Source: Owenia fusiformis (lineage: Eukaryota; Annelida; Polychaeta; Sabellida; Oweniidae). Taken from it: DNA of 64,000 nucleotides. Each line of letters starts with the position of its first letter. The stretch's first letter is position 1. Under the pieces are notes generated by a model, which was not told the origin of the DNA, made no database searches, and saw only the letters and a list, made by a program, of their open reading frames with translations. The stretch covers positions 31,538,024 through 31,602,023 of the forward strand of contig CAIIXF020000006.1 in assembly GCA_903813345.2 (NCBI GenBank), in the 5' to 3' direction. Of the stretch, positions 11,690-21,588 are shown in pieces. The position numbers and the translations under genes were made by a program.

Positions 11690-12249
11690 TGAATGTATTT
11701 CCTGACTAAAGAAAACATCACTTGTATATTTTATTTATTTCAGTATAATTATCATGATAGATACATATTTGAGGCTTCGGAATGATAAACAATGGATACA
11801 TGAATGGCTTGGGATTACTCTGGTCCCAGCAAACAAAATGGTGGACAAGAAATATATAGAATTCACAATGGTTTGAACTGTATTATACTCTAACAATGCA
11901 AGAAGTACACATTCTCATGCTCTGCTTTGATGTTCAGGTAAGATGATTTGTGGAAATTTTGGAGTAATACAAATGTGACACGAAGCACCCCTACTCCTTG
12001 AACTTTTCAAAAATTAACCTCACTTCACAGTTTTCATAGTTAGCTTTAGGGACCCATACACCTCCAATTCATAGATATGAAAAATATGTTTATGTGTGAT
12101 GTTAACTTTGACATGTTTCTTTAGTCAAGATATACAATTCATACAGATACACAGATATAAGGTAAACAAATTTTAAAACCATGTGTCTTAATCAAAAAAA
12201 ATATGGCTGCCGTTGTTTGTACGTTTGATTTACTTAGCATTCGCCTTAA
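11690..12249. mobile_element. Partial second copy of the TTAA foldback element
   Basis: Sequence from about 11690 (GAATGTATTTCCTGACTAAAG) to TCGCC followed by TTAA at 12246-12249 matches the element at 4077-5091, mainly its right arm, with a shortened and rearranged left part. The left TTAA end is not identifiable. Confidence 0.6.
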
Positions 12250-12259
12250 TTAAGACAAA

Positions 12260-13250
12260 ACTTGCAATCTGTTGTCATCCAAATGAATTAGTTGACACAA
12301 TCTGTGTGATTATACCAATTTGAGGAAAATATATAGTACGTTTAAAATTGGTTTGAAATTCATTGATTATGCCTATGAAAGATAACACCAGTGTTTATTA
12401 TCACAATTTTTTTTGAACAAAGATGGTCACAATGGGCGGGTTCAGAATGAAAGAACACGATGAAATAGCTTTTCATCCTTCTGAAAATGTGACTGAAAAA
12501 TAGTTAAGTTTCACTTTCGGAAACGTCACAAAACAAAATATTTTGATAACTTCAGAATATGTGCTCAATGTAAATGCTTTAAATGATTTGAAAATTATCT
12601 GAAAAAATGGAGGTCATAAAAGGAGAATAGACAGGTTTTCAAATCATTTTTTTCTATTTCTAGGAACGAATTCAAATTTTCAAAGCTGCTTTGTCACCAA
12701 ATATACGTGCAGTGTCGGGGTTTCTCTTTAATAAGCCCAGTGGTGGTTTATTTGAAATGAATGCCAATGGACGCGGGCGTTATTAGGGGTGTAACGTTGC
12801 TTTTCCAACCCAGTGGGCCAGTGGACGTTTATTTGGAGGCAGAAGTTTGGAGGGATATTCACACCGGAATAGCCTGACAGCGGTAAAGTCAAATGGTGAC
12901 CGTTTTCACAAGTGGCGGACATAATCACTTTAATCACTTGGTCCTCATTTCATGGGATTTTATCGTCGCTAATTCTGTGAATGTATTAAGCTCTTGTGAT
13001 GATGTATCATATGAAATCTCAGTTTCGAGGTGTGAATCGCCACTATCTAGCGTCTTCGATATCGTCAATAACAACGCCGAATCTGAATTTGAAATAATTT
13101 TCATCTTCTATTTCATAATTATTCTCATTTATTTATTAACTGTAATTTCATTGGTACCATCAATTTGAAAAATCAAGCATGTTACGAAAACTCTTTGTGA
13201 CAGTCTAAGCTCAGAAGTCACGATCAAAGTCCAAGTGTCTTCTTGGCTTT
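12260..13250. other. Intergenic DNA, nothing recognised
   Basis: Unique-looking sequence; small open frames at 12728-12937 (minus) and 12893-13168 (plus) show no domain. No clear repeat boundaries. Confidence 0.35.
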
Positions 13251-13253
13251 GTA

Positions 13254-13874
13254 TGTTACGCGGTAAACACGATACAAAAATATGTCATATTCCGCAACGA
13301 ATATGGCATATTCACTTGCGGTGTATGACAGATTCACCTGCGGTATATAGCATACACACTAACCAATGAGAACGTGATACGGAAGTACGTGATTGTCAAT
13401 TGAATCGATTGAACGACCAAGTAAAGCGCTATAGATTATTATAATGATTACTGAATCAACAGTTCTGTGTATCGAATATATTAACTTAGCAGAATTATCA
13501 GTCACCAATCTCGCGTAATAAACAATCCAGGATTTATATATTATTACTCGACGCACTAACTATATTGGTAATCCAGCGTAGTTTTACATTTAGAGTCGAC
13601 TCTTGCAACCAATCAAATCAAGGCTTTTTGTATCACGTTTTCACCTGCGGTATATGTCATATTCACCTGCGGTGTATGGCATATTCCGCAAGTGAGTATG
13701 ACATATTCCGCAGGTGAGTATCGGGTATTCACTGAAATCCATGTATCGCATATTCACTGCGGAATATCGCATACTCACCTGCGGAATATGCCATATACCG
13801 CAGGTGAGTATGGCATATTCACCCGTATCACAAATACCGCACAACCATGAATATATGCCATATACCGCGTAACA
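13254..13874. mobile_element. 621-bp element with 12-bp perfect terminal inverted repeats and TTGTA duplications
   Basis: TGTTACGCGGTA (13254-13265) and TACCGCGTAACA (13863-13874) are perfect inverted repeats, flanked on both sides by TTGTA. Inside are many short, often palindromic copies of a CACCTGCGGNATATGNCATAT-like motif in both orientations, and a nested segment bounded by AACGTGATAC and GTATCACGTT (about 13371-13640). TG...CA ends with a 5-bp duplication also fit a solo LTR; the palindromic interior favours a non-autonomous DNA element. Confidence 0.65.
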
Positions 13875-13889
13875 TTGTACATCAAAATA

Positions 13890-15040
13890 TCCCTTCTTAA
13901 TTTCACTGTTGTGTGCACTATCTCTTGGGTATTTTCTTGCACCATTTACACAGCAGAGCAATTTATATAGTCTAGCTACAAGCTCTGTGTGAGAAGATGT
14001 TTACTCAAGTGTAGTGGCATCACAGAGGCTTGTTGCTAGACCACCTTAATAGTAAGGAATTGACAAAAAATTTTAAATTACCTCCTGCTCGGCTCCTGTT
14101 CAAGTTGCAATCATTTTTATAGATTATATTGATATATTTAATATCACTGAATATGGAATTGCTAATTGATAAAATCAAAAAATCAAATTCATAACCCTGG
14201 TAGGAACGTTAGGTACCCGGTAACCCAGCTACCCGGTTACCCAGTCACCCGCTTTTTTACACAAACCAATCTCACAAATGTTTTGTAAGATATAAAGGAG
14301 TAGTTTGATACAAGTCTTTTGGGTGCTCGCCAAAATGTAAGAAGTCACTCTTTCTAGAGGAATTTTATTTGATAATATTCTAGACTATAAATTTTATTAA
14401 AGCTCTATCAATCTTCCTTGTTGACTTCTCTAATTTCGTTTTTACAGAAATTATACATAAATAAGAATCGCTTTCTCGAATGTTTCGCCCACCGGGCATT
14501 ACGTACATCTCTTTTAAATAAACGCCCATAGGCCCATTAGTGTACGGATGTCACCAAATATTTCACATAAAATAAATACGTATGTTATGTAATAGTATTA
14601 ATTAGGACAACTACTACTAGATCAACAAGTTTTATCGGGATATGATGCATATAAAATGAATTTACGTCGTAATATGATGATGTATTCGTTTTTGAATAAG
14701 AACAATACACACCGGGCCCGTAGCCAGCTTTTACCAAGGACGGGGAGGCGGTTTTGATTGGGTTTTATCAAGGGGGAGCTTTTGTCAAGGCGGTTGGTTT
14801 TTTGACAGTTTGGGCTAAAATCATGCGAAAAGTGCTCAGAATGGTGAAAACTGCATTTAGAAAGAATTTCTGGCGGGGTGTGCGGGGCCGGGGGGGGGGG
14901 GTACGGGTACACTTTTGTCTATAGGCCTAAGAGGCACAGACACGGGAACAAGAGTTCATCTCCCTCCCACTCACTATGTTTTAGGTTTTCTTATAAGCTT
15001 AGTGAGTGGGGGGATTAAATCTTCTTTCTAGGCCTGTGAT
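13890..15040. other. Intergenic DNA with a short ACCCGGTAACC-type repeat
   Basis: At 14210-14252 a short imperfect tandem of TACCCGGTTACCCAG-like units occurs. A G-run lies at 14885-14900. Otherwise nothing is recognised; the minus-strand open frame at 14622-14912 is low-complexity. Confidence 0.35.
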
Positions 15041-15052
15041 GATAGGCTAGGG

Positions 15053-16174
15053 TTATCCCGTACCAGGACTAGGGGAACATGGGGCAAAACGGCCCTCTGG
15101 GGCAAAGTGGCCCATCGAAATATCTTTTGAACTATAAAAAGATGGTTCTTCAAAAGTCACAAAATCGAATTTTGAAATATCTGCCACCTTCTCGAGCGTC
15201 CATTTTTAACCAAGCAGCGTCTCGCTTTACGTAAGAGGTAATTCTACTTTTCACCCTCTTTTTTGGAAATTACCCCTCTCACGAGAATCTCTAAAAAATC
15301 CGGCAACAATAGAATATCGTTTTGATTTAACATTTTACATAGAGTGTGCACATTTATTATTTATTTGTAAAAATTTCGAGCTTCAAATATTAGGCAAAGT
15401 AAAATGACGTCTATTTGAAAATTCACATGTCTTTGGGGCAAAACGGCCCACACATGTTATAACATACAAAAATCGTATTGTGCAAGAACAATTGGTTTTC
15501 AAATGTAACAATTTTAACATCTGGCTTGTGCCTAATTTCCTTCCGACACATATCGAATGACTAGAATTATGGTAGGGGTTAAGAATACTTTATCTGTCAA
15601 AGCAAGTCAAGCTATGTGGTTGATCGAAGCATCCTATAGCTCCCATATTAAACTTATCTACCTAATTGAACATAAAGCTGTCAGCATTAACATTAAAAGG
15701 TCATGTAAGGTCACGCCACTGTGTTGGAGAATTGTAGCCAGCCGAAATTTGATACCTTTTTAATCTTTTAAATTGCTTCTAGCACAAGATAGCTTCGAAC
15801 ATGCGTTTAGGCCAAAATAGCTTGGCTTGGTTTGAACGTCTGAGATAAGATGTTTGTGGACGAGTCTTGTAATTGATTAATTTTGGTTTCAAAACCCATG
15901 TAACAGAGGGTGGGCCGTTTTGCCCCACCCATGGGCCGTTTTGCCCCACTCTCGACAATATTTTTGACCATTGAAAAATCACAGAAGATAGTCCTAGGAA
16001 AGTATAAAACACTCGAAAAATGTAAACCACAAACCATTAATAAAGTGGAACATCAAAGTGCGCGATGATTGACAGTAACGAAAATACCCCGTACAGAACA
16101 ACTTAAAATTAAATTTTTTGGGCCGCTTTGCCCCATGTTCCCTTAGTAGACTAGTCCTCAGTGGCACGGGATAA
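15053..16174. mobile_element. hAT-like non-autonomous element with 8-bp target duplication
   Basis: GGCTAGGG at 15045-15052 is repeated directly at 16175-16182. Between them the ends are TTATCCCGT...ACGGGATAA, followed inward by AGGGGAACATGGGGCAAAAC and its imperfect inverse at about 16124-16145. An 8-bp duplication with short imperfect inverted repeats is characteristic of hAT-superfamily insertions. Motifs GGGGCAAAACGGCCC and its reverse occur several times inside (15078, 15435, 15912, 15935). No transposase frame is seen. Confidence 0.75.
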
Positions 16175-16182
16175 GGCTAGGG

Positions 16183-16770
16183 CTCTCAATCCAGGTGTAA
16201 AAGGGTAGGAGGTCCTATCAATTTATGGTCCTACTCTCCAACTATATGGTGACCTCTTTCCCTTATTATCTTGTACAGAATCAGAGCCAGTAAGGGCCGT
16301 TAAGAAGGGGGACCATAATCCCCGGGGGACCATAATTTCTTTCATACCGGGAAATAAACATCTTCAAGAGAGGAAGTAGGATTGCACTGAACGAAATGAT
16401 CAGATAATAAAAAAGTTGTGGTACAAACTTCAAAGTTGTAATTTATGCGTGTCCGCAGTAAGCTAAAGTACTAACAATTTGACAAGTTCTGATTTCGACG
16501 AAGAGATATGGAATTCATTATTTGTCCCATGTGTCAAAGCAGGTAAGTTTCGAAGAAGTTAGGTCCATTTGAAACTTATTGAAACTGTCAAAGCATTTTG
16601 GAACAAAAATAATGACACATGGATTTGCTGAAGTGAGGATTTCCCAGTGAAGAATTTTCCCAGAGAGAATTTTCAAGAGGTCATACGATACATCAGTGGA
16701 TGACAGTATACAAAATGTAAAATATACAAATTTTAGGGATGTGTATTTAGACAATATTTGAGACTTTAGG
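16183..16770. other. Intergenic DNA, nothing recognised
   Basis: No coding or repeat structure that I can define; the minus-strand open frame at 16518-16826 has no recognisable domain. Confidence 0.3.
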
Positions 16771-16775
16771 GCACG

Positions 16776-17758
16776 GACGTCATGTAAGTTTCTGGCGAAA
16801 GACATCCTCCGATCACAGGGCTTCAAAATCCAGAATACTTCTTTCTTTTTACCCCCTGCGATAAGCAGTTACCTTTTCCCCGATTAAGAACTCGCAATCT
16901 GATTGGCTGTCGCAACACTGCGACAGAAATCATGTATAAGTCATTGCGCATAATTAGATCACGTGATTCAGTTAAATCGGGCGCTTCCAAATTGGTTATA
17001 GCAGGGGGAAGAAGGAGGTACGGATTCTGGACACCTGCTTAGGAGGATGGGCGAAAGAGGACTGGAAACAAGATGGCAGTCTATTTCAAATCTGCCAACT
17101 CGTGTTGGCCTATTTATCACTATTGACTCAGTTGTTCATCTAGTTTTACTTACCTTAGATGTTTCCCAGATAGCACAACGACGTTGGGCCAACGTTGGTC
17201 CAACAGCATGCCGGCCCAGTGGGCCAACAGTGGCTGCCAACGTTGGCCCATCGTTGGCCCACTGTTGACACAATTTACTTTTTTGTACAGCTATTGTTGG
17301 CTCCCTGGTATTAGCAGCAGCCAACGACGGGCCAATGTTGGCCCAACTACAATTTGCCAACTGCGACCATGCCAACCAATAGCCACCAGTAGCGACGTTG
17401 GCCCGACGTCTTTGTGCTATCTGGGTTAGTAATTTATTTAGTATAATATTGTTTCCAAAATTATTGTCATTTGCGATAATTAGTACTAAAAGTACTTTGA
17501 ACAGGTCAGCTGCCATTTGCTTGGCCCAATCGTACCAGTCCACAAAAACAGTGAAATCATATTAAAAATACCAATAAAACTTTAAAATTGAGGCAGACGC
17601 GATACAAAGAGACTCTATTAATACAGATATACAGGTTACAGTCACCAAGATGAGCTAATTTCAGGCGAGATTCGGGAAATAAAAAGGTAGGTCATTCTTG
17701 TTTCCAGTCCTCTTAAATAATCTATGCTCCGGCTTTCGCCAGAAACTTACTTGACGTC
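16776..17758. repeat. Pair of nested inverted repeats around a MITE
   Basis: A 26-bp sequence (GACGTCATGTAAGTTTCTGG...) at 16776-16801 recurs inverted at 17733-17758 with one mismatch. AGAGGACTGGAAACAAG at 17056-17072 recurs inverted at 17697-17713. The two pairs nest and enclose the MITE at 17165-17425, suggesting a decayed foldback element that later received the MITE. Confidence 0.55.
17165..17425. mobile_element. 261-bp MITE with CCCAGATAGCAC terminal inverted repeats
   Basis: Left end CCCAGATAGCACAACGACGT and right end GACGTCTTTGTGCTATCTGGG are inverted matches over about 34 bp with few mismatches. The interior is made of GTTGGCC/GGCCAAC motifs in both orientations. No protein; open frames on both strands here are by-products. 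The target duplication could not be fixed. Confidence 0.75.
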
Positions 17759-18155
17759 TGGGCTTTAGGGCTTTCATTCAAAACACCATGGTTTGGATAT
17801 GGTGATAGAAAATCCACCTGTCATTTATTTTGTTCCAAACTGTAAAAAGATCTATTTACTTTCATTCATTTTTGTATGACTATACTGATAAGTCTTTTAT
17901 TGGCTCAACTAGGCCTACTATACATGAACATGTTATTTGGTTCAAGTGGTTCGTTGGTTTAGGCATGGCATCCATGCTCCGTATCACTTGGTTACAAAGT
18001 TCCTGAAGGGAGAAGGGCTTTGTATAAAAAACCTACTACCTCATAACCACCTACGTGGAACATGATACAGTCATTGAAGCGTTCAATTTTAAAGATTATT
18101 AAATCTCAAAATAGCTCAAATTATTAACATTTCTACTATTCCGGCTTTATTTTAT
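17430..18155. other. Intergenic DNA, nothing further recognised
   Basis: Apart from the inverted-repeat arms at 17697-17758, no gene or repeat is supported. Confidence 0.3.
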
Positions 18156-18164
18156 GACTAACAG

Positions 18165-18515
18165 TACTGTCAACCCCCAAAGATTTTCTCGCGGGACAGA
18201 TTTTTCAGAGATAGTGCCTCAAACTCGCGGGAATTTGCGGGACATCCACCTAAATTCGCGAGATTTTGCAGGATATTTAAGGGATTTGTGTGATTGCGCT
18301 AATAGGCCAAATTTTGATCAAATTCGCGGGATTTCACGGGACCATTCTAGGGACAAACAGGCTAATTGAGGGACAGTTAACAGGGTAACCACCAAAGACT
18401 TCACAGAGGGACAGATTTTTGAGGCAAAGTGCCCCTAATTCGCGAGATTTCACGGGACATCCACCTAAATTTGAGGGATGTCGCGGGACATTCAAGGGAT
18501 TTGCGTGATTGGGAC
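18165..18515. repeat. CGCGGGA-rich tandem duplication (about 210-bp units)
   Basis: Two diverged units (18170-18300 and 18385-18515) share CAAAGA..., GGGACAGATTTTT, GGGACATCCACCTAAATT and AAGGGATTTG in order. Related motifs (ACTCGCGGGA, TTCGCGGGACA) recur at 19540-19635, so 18165-19640 may be one larger element whose weak ends share CTGTCAA/TTGACAG. Between 18520 and 19500 I see no gene. Confidence 0.5.
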
Positions 18516-19679
18516 TTAATATAAAAGTAGTCAAATCAAACTTTCAGATACTGATTAATCCAAGATATATTAAATAATGCACTTAACTAAATAAACGTCA
18601 ACACAATTTCACACAATACGCATAGGAATATAACAAAAACCATGGCTCAGGTGTGAGTACCGTAATCCAACACGAAATTCAAAAATTCTGACACTACTAT
18701 GACCAGCTATGAAATGTTTACTCCCATAGTGTTATATATTAAAATGTACCTATTCATATAGGGGTTCGATTAATCTACATCAAATTATAGGGAGTCAGGT
18801 TACTGTTGGAGATATCAGCGTCCATTTATTGTAACTCGCATTTGTTAACATTTACTCAGTTCTGGGACATACGTAGTAAAAGGCCAATGTTGAACTATTT
18901 GCGACCTACATCCTTATTTTCGCAATTAAAATGAAAGTTGAACTCTTCCTCTTTATTTTGACACAAAATAACACAGTGTTCTCCCCCAAAATTTCAACTT
19001 GGTGCAAGTTTTCAAGTCAGAAAAAATCAGCGCTCGGTACGCTCACAATGTCTCAATGTACGTGCTTACTTCACTCATTTTTCAAATCAGAAGGTGAAGT
19101 GCAGGTTGCCAACCGGGTGCCAACTGGGGGGCCTTTTGTTTCAAGTAGGGGGGTCCCCGGTAAAAGTGACATGGAGAGATCACTGTAACAGCATACTAGG
19201 TACCTGATAATTATTTGGATCAAAATCACAGTTTTTTAAATGGACTATATTGGGCCCTTTGGCGGATGGATAGGGAACCTCACACTTTCACCACTTTCTC
19301 TTTGGTACTCCGTCGTCAACTTTTGTGTAGGGCACTGAGCGAAAAACGATCAGTAATTCCTCCAAAAGCAAGAGCTCTTTCCAAAAGCAGTCGTCGATAG
19401 TCTGATGCACTGGCAGTTTGGCAGCACTTTTCAAATTAGGTAAACTTAACTCAAAAGTGCAAAAAACTTAGCTTCTTATATCACAAGATAATCACAATAT
19501 AGCCTAGGGGATTGCAACAATTTTGGAATTTGCGGAGATCAAAGCCGACATTTGCAGGACTTCGCGGCACATGCGAAGTAGCTTAATTTTGATCAAACTC
19601 GCGGGATAATCCCACCATTCGCGGGACACTTGACAGCTCTGGACTAGACAGATCCATAAATAAAGGCATATGGATGCAT

Positions 19680-19865
19680 TTTAATGTGTAATGGCCCGTG
19701 GCCGCCCCGGGGAATAAATAACTTACGACAGCGAGGATAGGTTCAACAAGCCGGATAAAGAAATTGAAAGAAAGTGTGCAAAATCGATGCCCCGAGTGGG
19801 AATCGAACCCAGCTGGGATGTACATGTAGTAGCAACTGCAACTTGCTATCAAGGGTCGTTACAAA
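19680..19865 (-). mobile_element. tRNA-derived SINE fragment
   Basis: On the minus strand a perfect RNA polymerase III B box, GGTTCGATTCCCA, lies at 19797-19809, followed by CTCGGGGCA, as in a tRNA T-arm and acceptor. An A-box-like TAGCAAGTTGC lies about 50 nt upstream of it. The sequence then runs into non-tRNA DNA, so this is a SINE head rather than a functional tRNA gene; the full cloverleaf does not pair well by eye. Confidence 0.55.
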
Positions 19866-19879
19866 TGCATCTATAGTTA

Positions 19880-20673
19880 TCCCAACGAACGAAGTTCGTT
19901 AGGGATATAGTGAAGCCCTCCGTCCGTCTGTCCGTCTGTCCGTCAGTCCGTCAGTCTGTCAGTCCGTCAGTCAGTCAGTCAGTCAGTCCGTCCGTCTGTC
20001 CGGAAGATAACTCAAATACTAGTTGACAGATTTTCTTCATATTTAGTGGAAAGATGTATATTGGTGAATAGTTTTACGCAAAAAAAAAATTTTTCAAGAT
20101 GGCCGCCGCTTAAAAAATGACGGGACTTTTTCGCAAAATCATAAATTTTTCATTCTAAACCAAAGTAATTAATATTATTGTTTGAAATTTTGGTAGTGTA
20201 TTCACAACATTTATCTATTTCACATATATTCCGTGTTTTTCATCCTGAGCCCCAGGGGCCATGTATGGGGGGACAGGAAAACAGAAATTTTCGCTAATTT
20301 TTTTTTAAAATTATTATACTCAAATTAAAGGCAATTAAGAGTGGATTGCAAATATTGTATCTTTTTTCTGATTCGAGCCTCGTAAAATTCAAATTGGCCG
20401 TCTAATGTACGATTTCGCAAAAATTTTTCGATCCCTTCAAAGTATGGCTATATTATACTCAAATTGAAGGAATTTTGGAGTAGATCACAATTATGGTATT
20501 ATTTTTCAGATTTGTACCTCAGAAAATTCAAAATGGCTGCTTTGCAGGAATTCGCAATTCTAAAATCTAATTTTTTCATTTTCAACCAAAGTAATGAGTA
20601 TAATTGATTGGAATTCGGTAATTGATATTTTGTTCGTTGGGATTCGCTACTCCGCGGAGTTGCCGTTATCTAG
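19880..20673 (+). mobile_element. Helitron/HINE-like element, copy B (complete)
   Basis: Starts TCCCAACGAACGAAGTTCG after an A and ends ATCTAG before a T. A GTCC/GTCA microsatellite lies at 19920-19993. GTTCGTTGGGA near the right end is the inverse of the left end, followed by the hairpin ACTCCGCGGAGT. TC...CTAG ends with a 3' hairpin and A/T insertion are Helitron features; the subterminal inverted repeat plus microsatellite core is typical of Helentron-derived HINEs. No Rep/helicase, so non-autonomous. 794 bp. Confidence 0.75.
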
Positions 20674-20902
20674 TTCATCATAAACTAAGATTTAATAAAC
20701 TAAGATCTTTAAAATTGAACCCTTCAAAGACTGTATCATGTCCCACGTACGTGGGTAGGTGAGTATGAGGTAGGAGGTTTTTTATACAAAGCCTCATCTT
20801 TTGAATGGTAACAATATAATTTGAAATATATATATATACTTTCATTTTTATTGTTTTAGAAAACACATCAAACACTTGTTTTGTTTTTGGTATCATGTTT
20901 CC

Positions 20903-21200
20903 AGAGTGAAATGAAACATCTTTTCGAACCTCATTGGAAGAAAACGGCATAAATACAACATGTTTAGGTCTCTCAATATTGTAATTGTACAAAGGAAATT
21001 TTGGTTGATTTTAAAAAAGTATCTTGTTAATGAAATAAAAGGTTTATCCTGATTTTTATCTATTTTGGGGTGATTTTGTTTTAATTTTTTGAATACTTTT
21101 TTAAATTCAACCAAAACTTACTTTGTATAACTATAATATTGAGAGGTCTAAAAACATGTTGTATATGCTATTTTCGGAAAGACATTTTATTTCATTCTCA
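20903..21200. repeat. About 300-bp long hairpin (inverted repeat)
   Basis: Arms 20903-21029 and 21091-21200 pair along their length: ATACAACATGTTTAGG against its inverse at about 21150-21166, CTCTCAATATTGTAAT against ATTGAGAG with flanks, and TTTTAAAAAAGTATC against GAATACTTTTTTAA. The loop is about 60 bp. Most likely a MITE, just upstream of the oxidase gene. Confidence 0.65.
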
Positions 21201-21485
21201 AGAATTGGTAGAAAAGAGCAAAAACAGTTGCACTAAAAAAACAAAAAATGTTAACAAATACAGTTATATAAAATATTTCTAAATAATTTTCGAATTAAAT
21301 TGTTGTCAATCAGTCAACATTACATAAAATACTGTGTTTTTTTACAGAATGTTTTCAATGATTGGTTTAAGAGAAAAACATTGTTGAATTTAGTTCTCCA
21401 TATCGATACCACTCCTTTATCCATATAGAATATCAACTTTATTTTTAGACACCTTCCTCTGAATGATGAGAATGCTTCAGGGACC

Positions 21486-21588
21486 ATGGCTGGGTCATGT
21501 CAGAATTGTAAACACATATTCAAGTTCAGACAAATCCCAGAATCCGCATCAAAGATAACATTCTCCATCAATGGTACACCCTTCACAG
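21486..21588 (+). CDS. Oxidase exon 1 (start codon)
   Basis: Residues 1-34 plus one base: [15 protein letters not shown]... to [11 protein letters not shown], the first strand of the plant-type ferredoxin fold. The frame is open upstream to 21429, so an earlier start on another exon is possible. The donor is GTTGGT, weak, but required by the reading frame of the next exon. Confidence 0.8.

Noticed and set aside
19785-19860. Functional tRNA gene on the minus strand
   Set aside because: The B box is perfect, but the rest does not fold into a full cloverleaf by eye and runs into SINE-like sequence.
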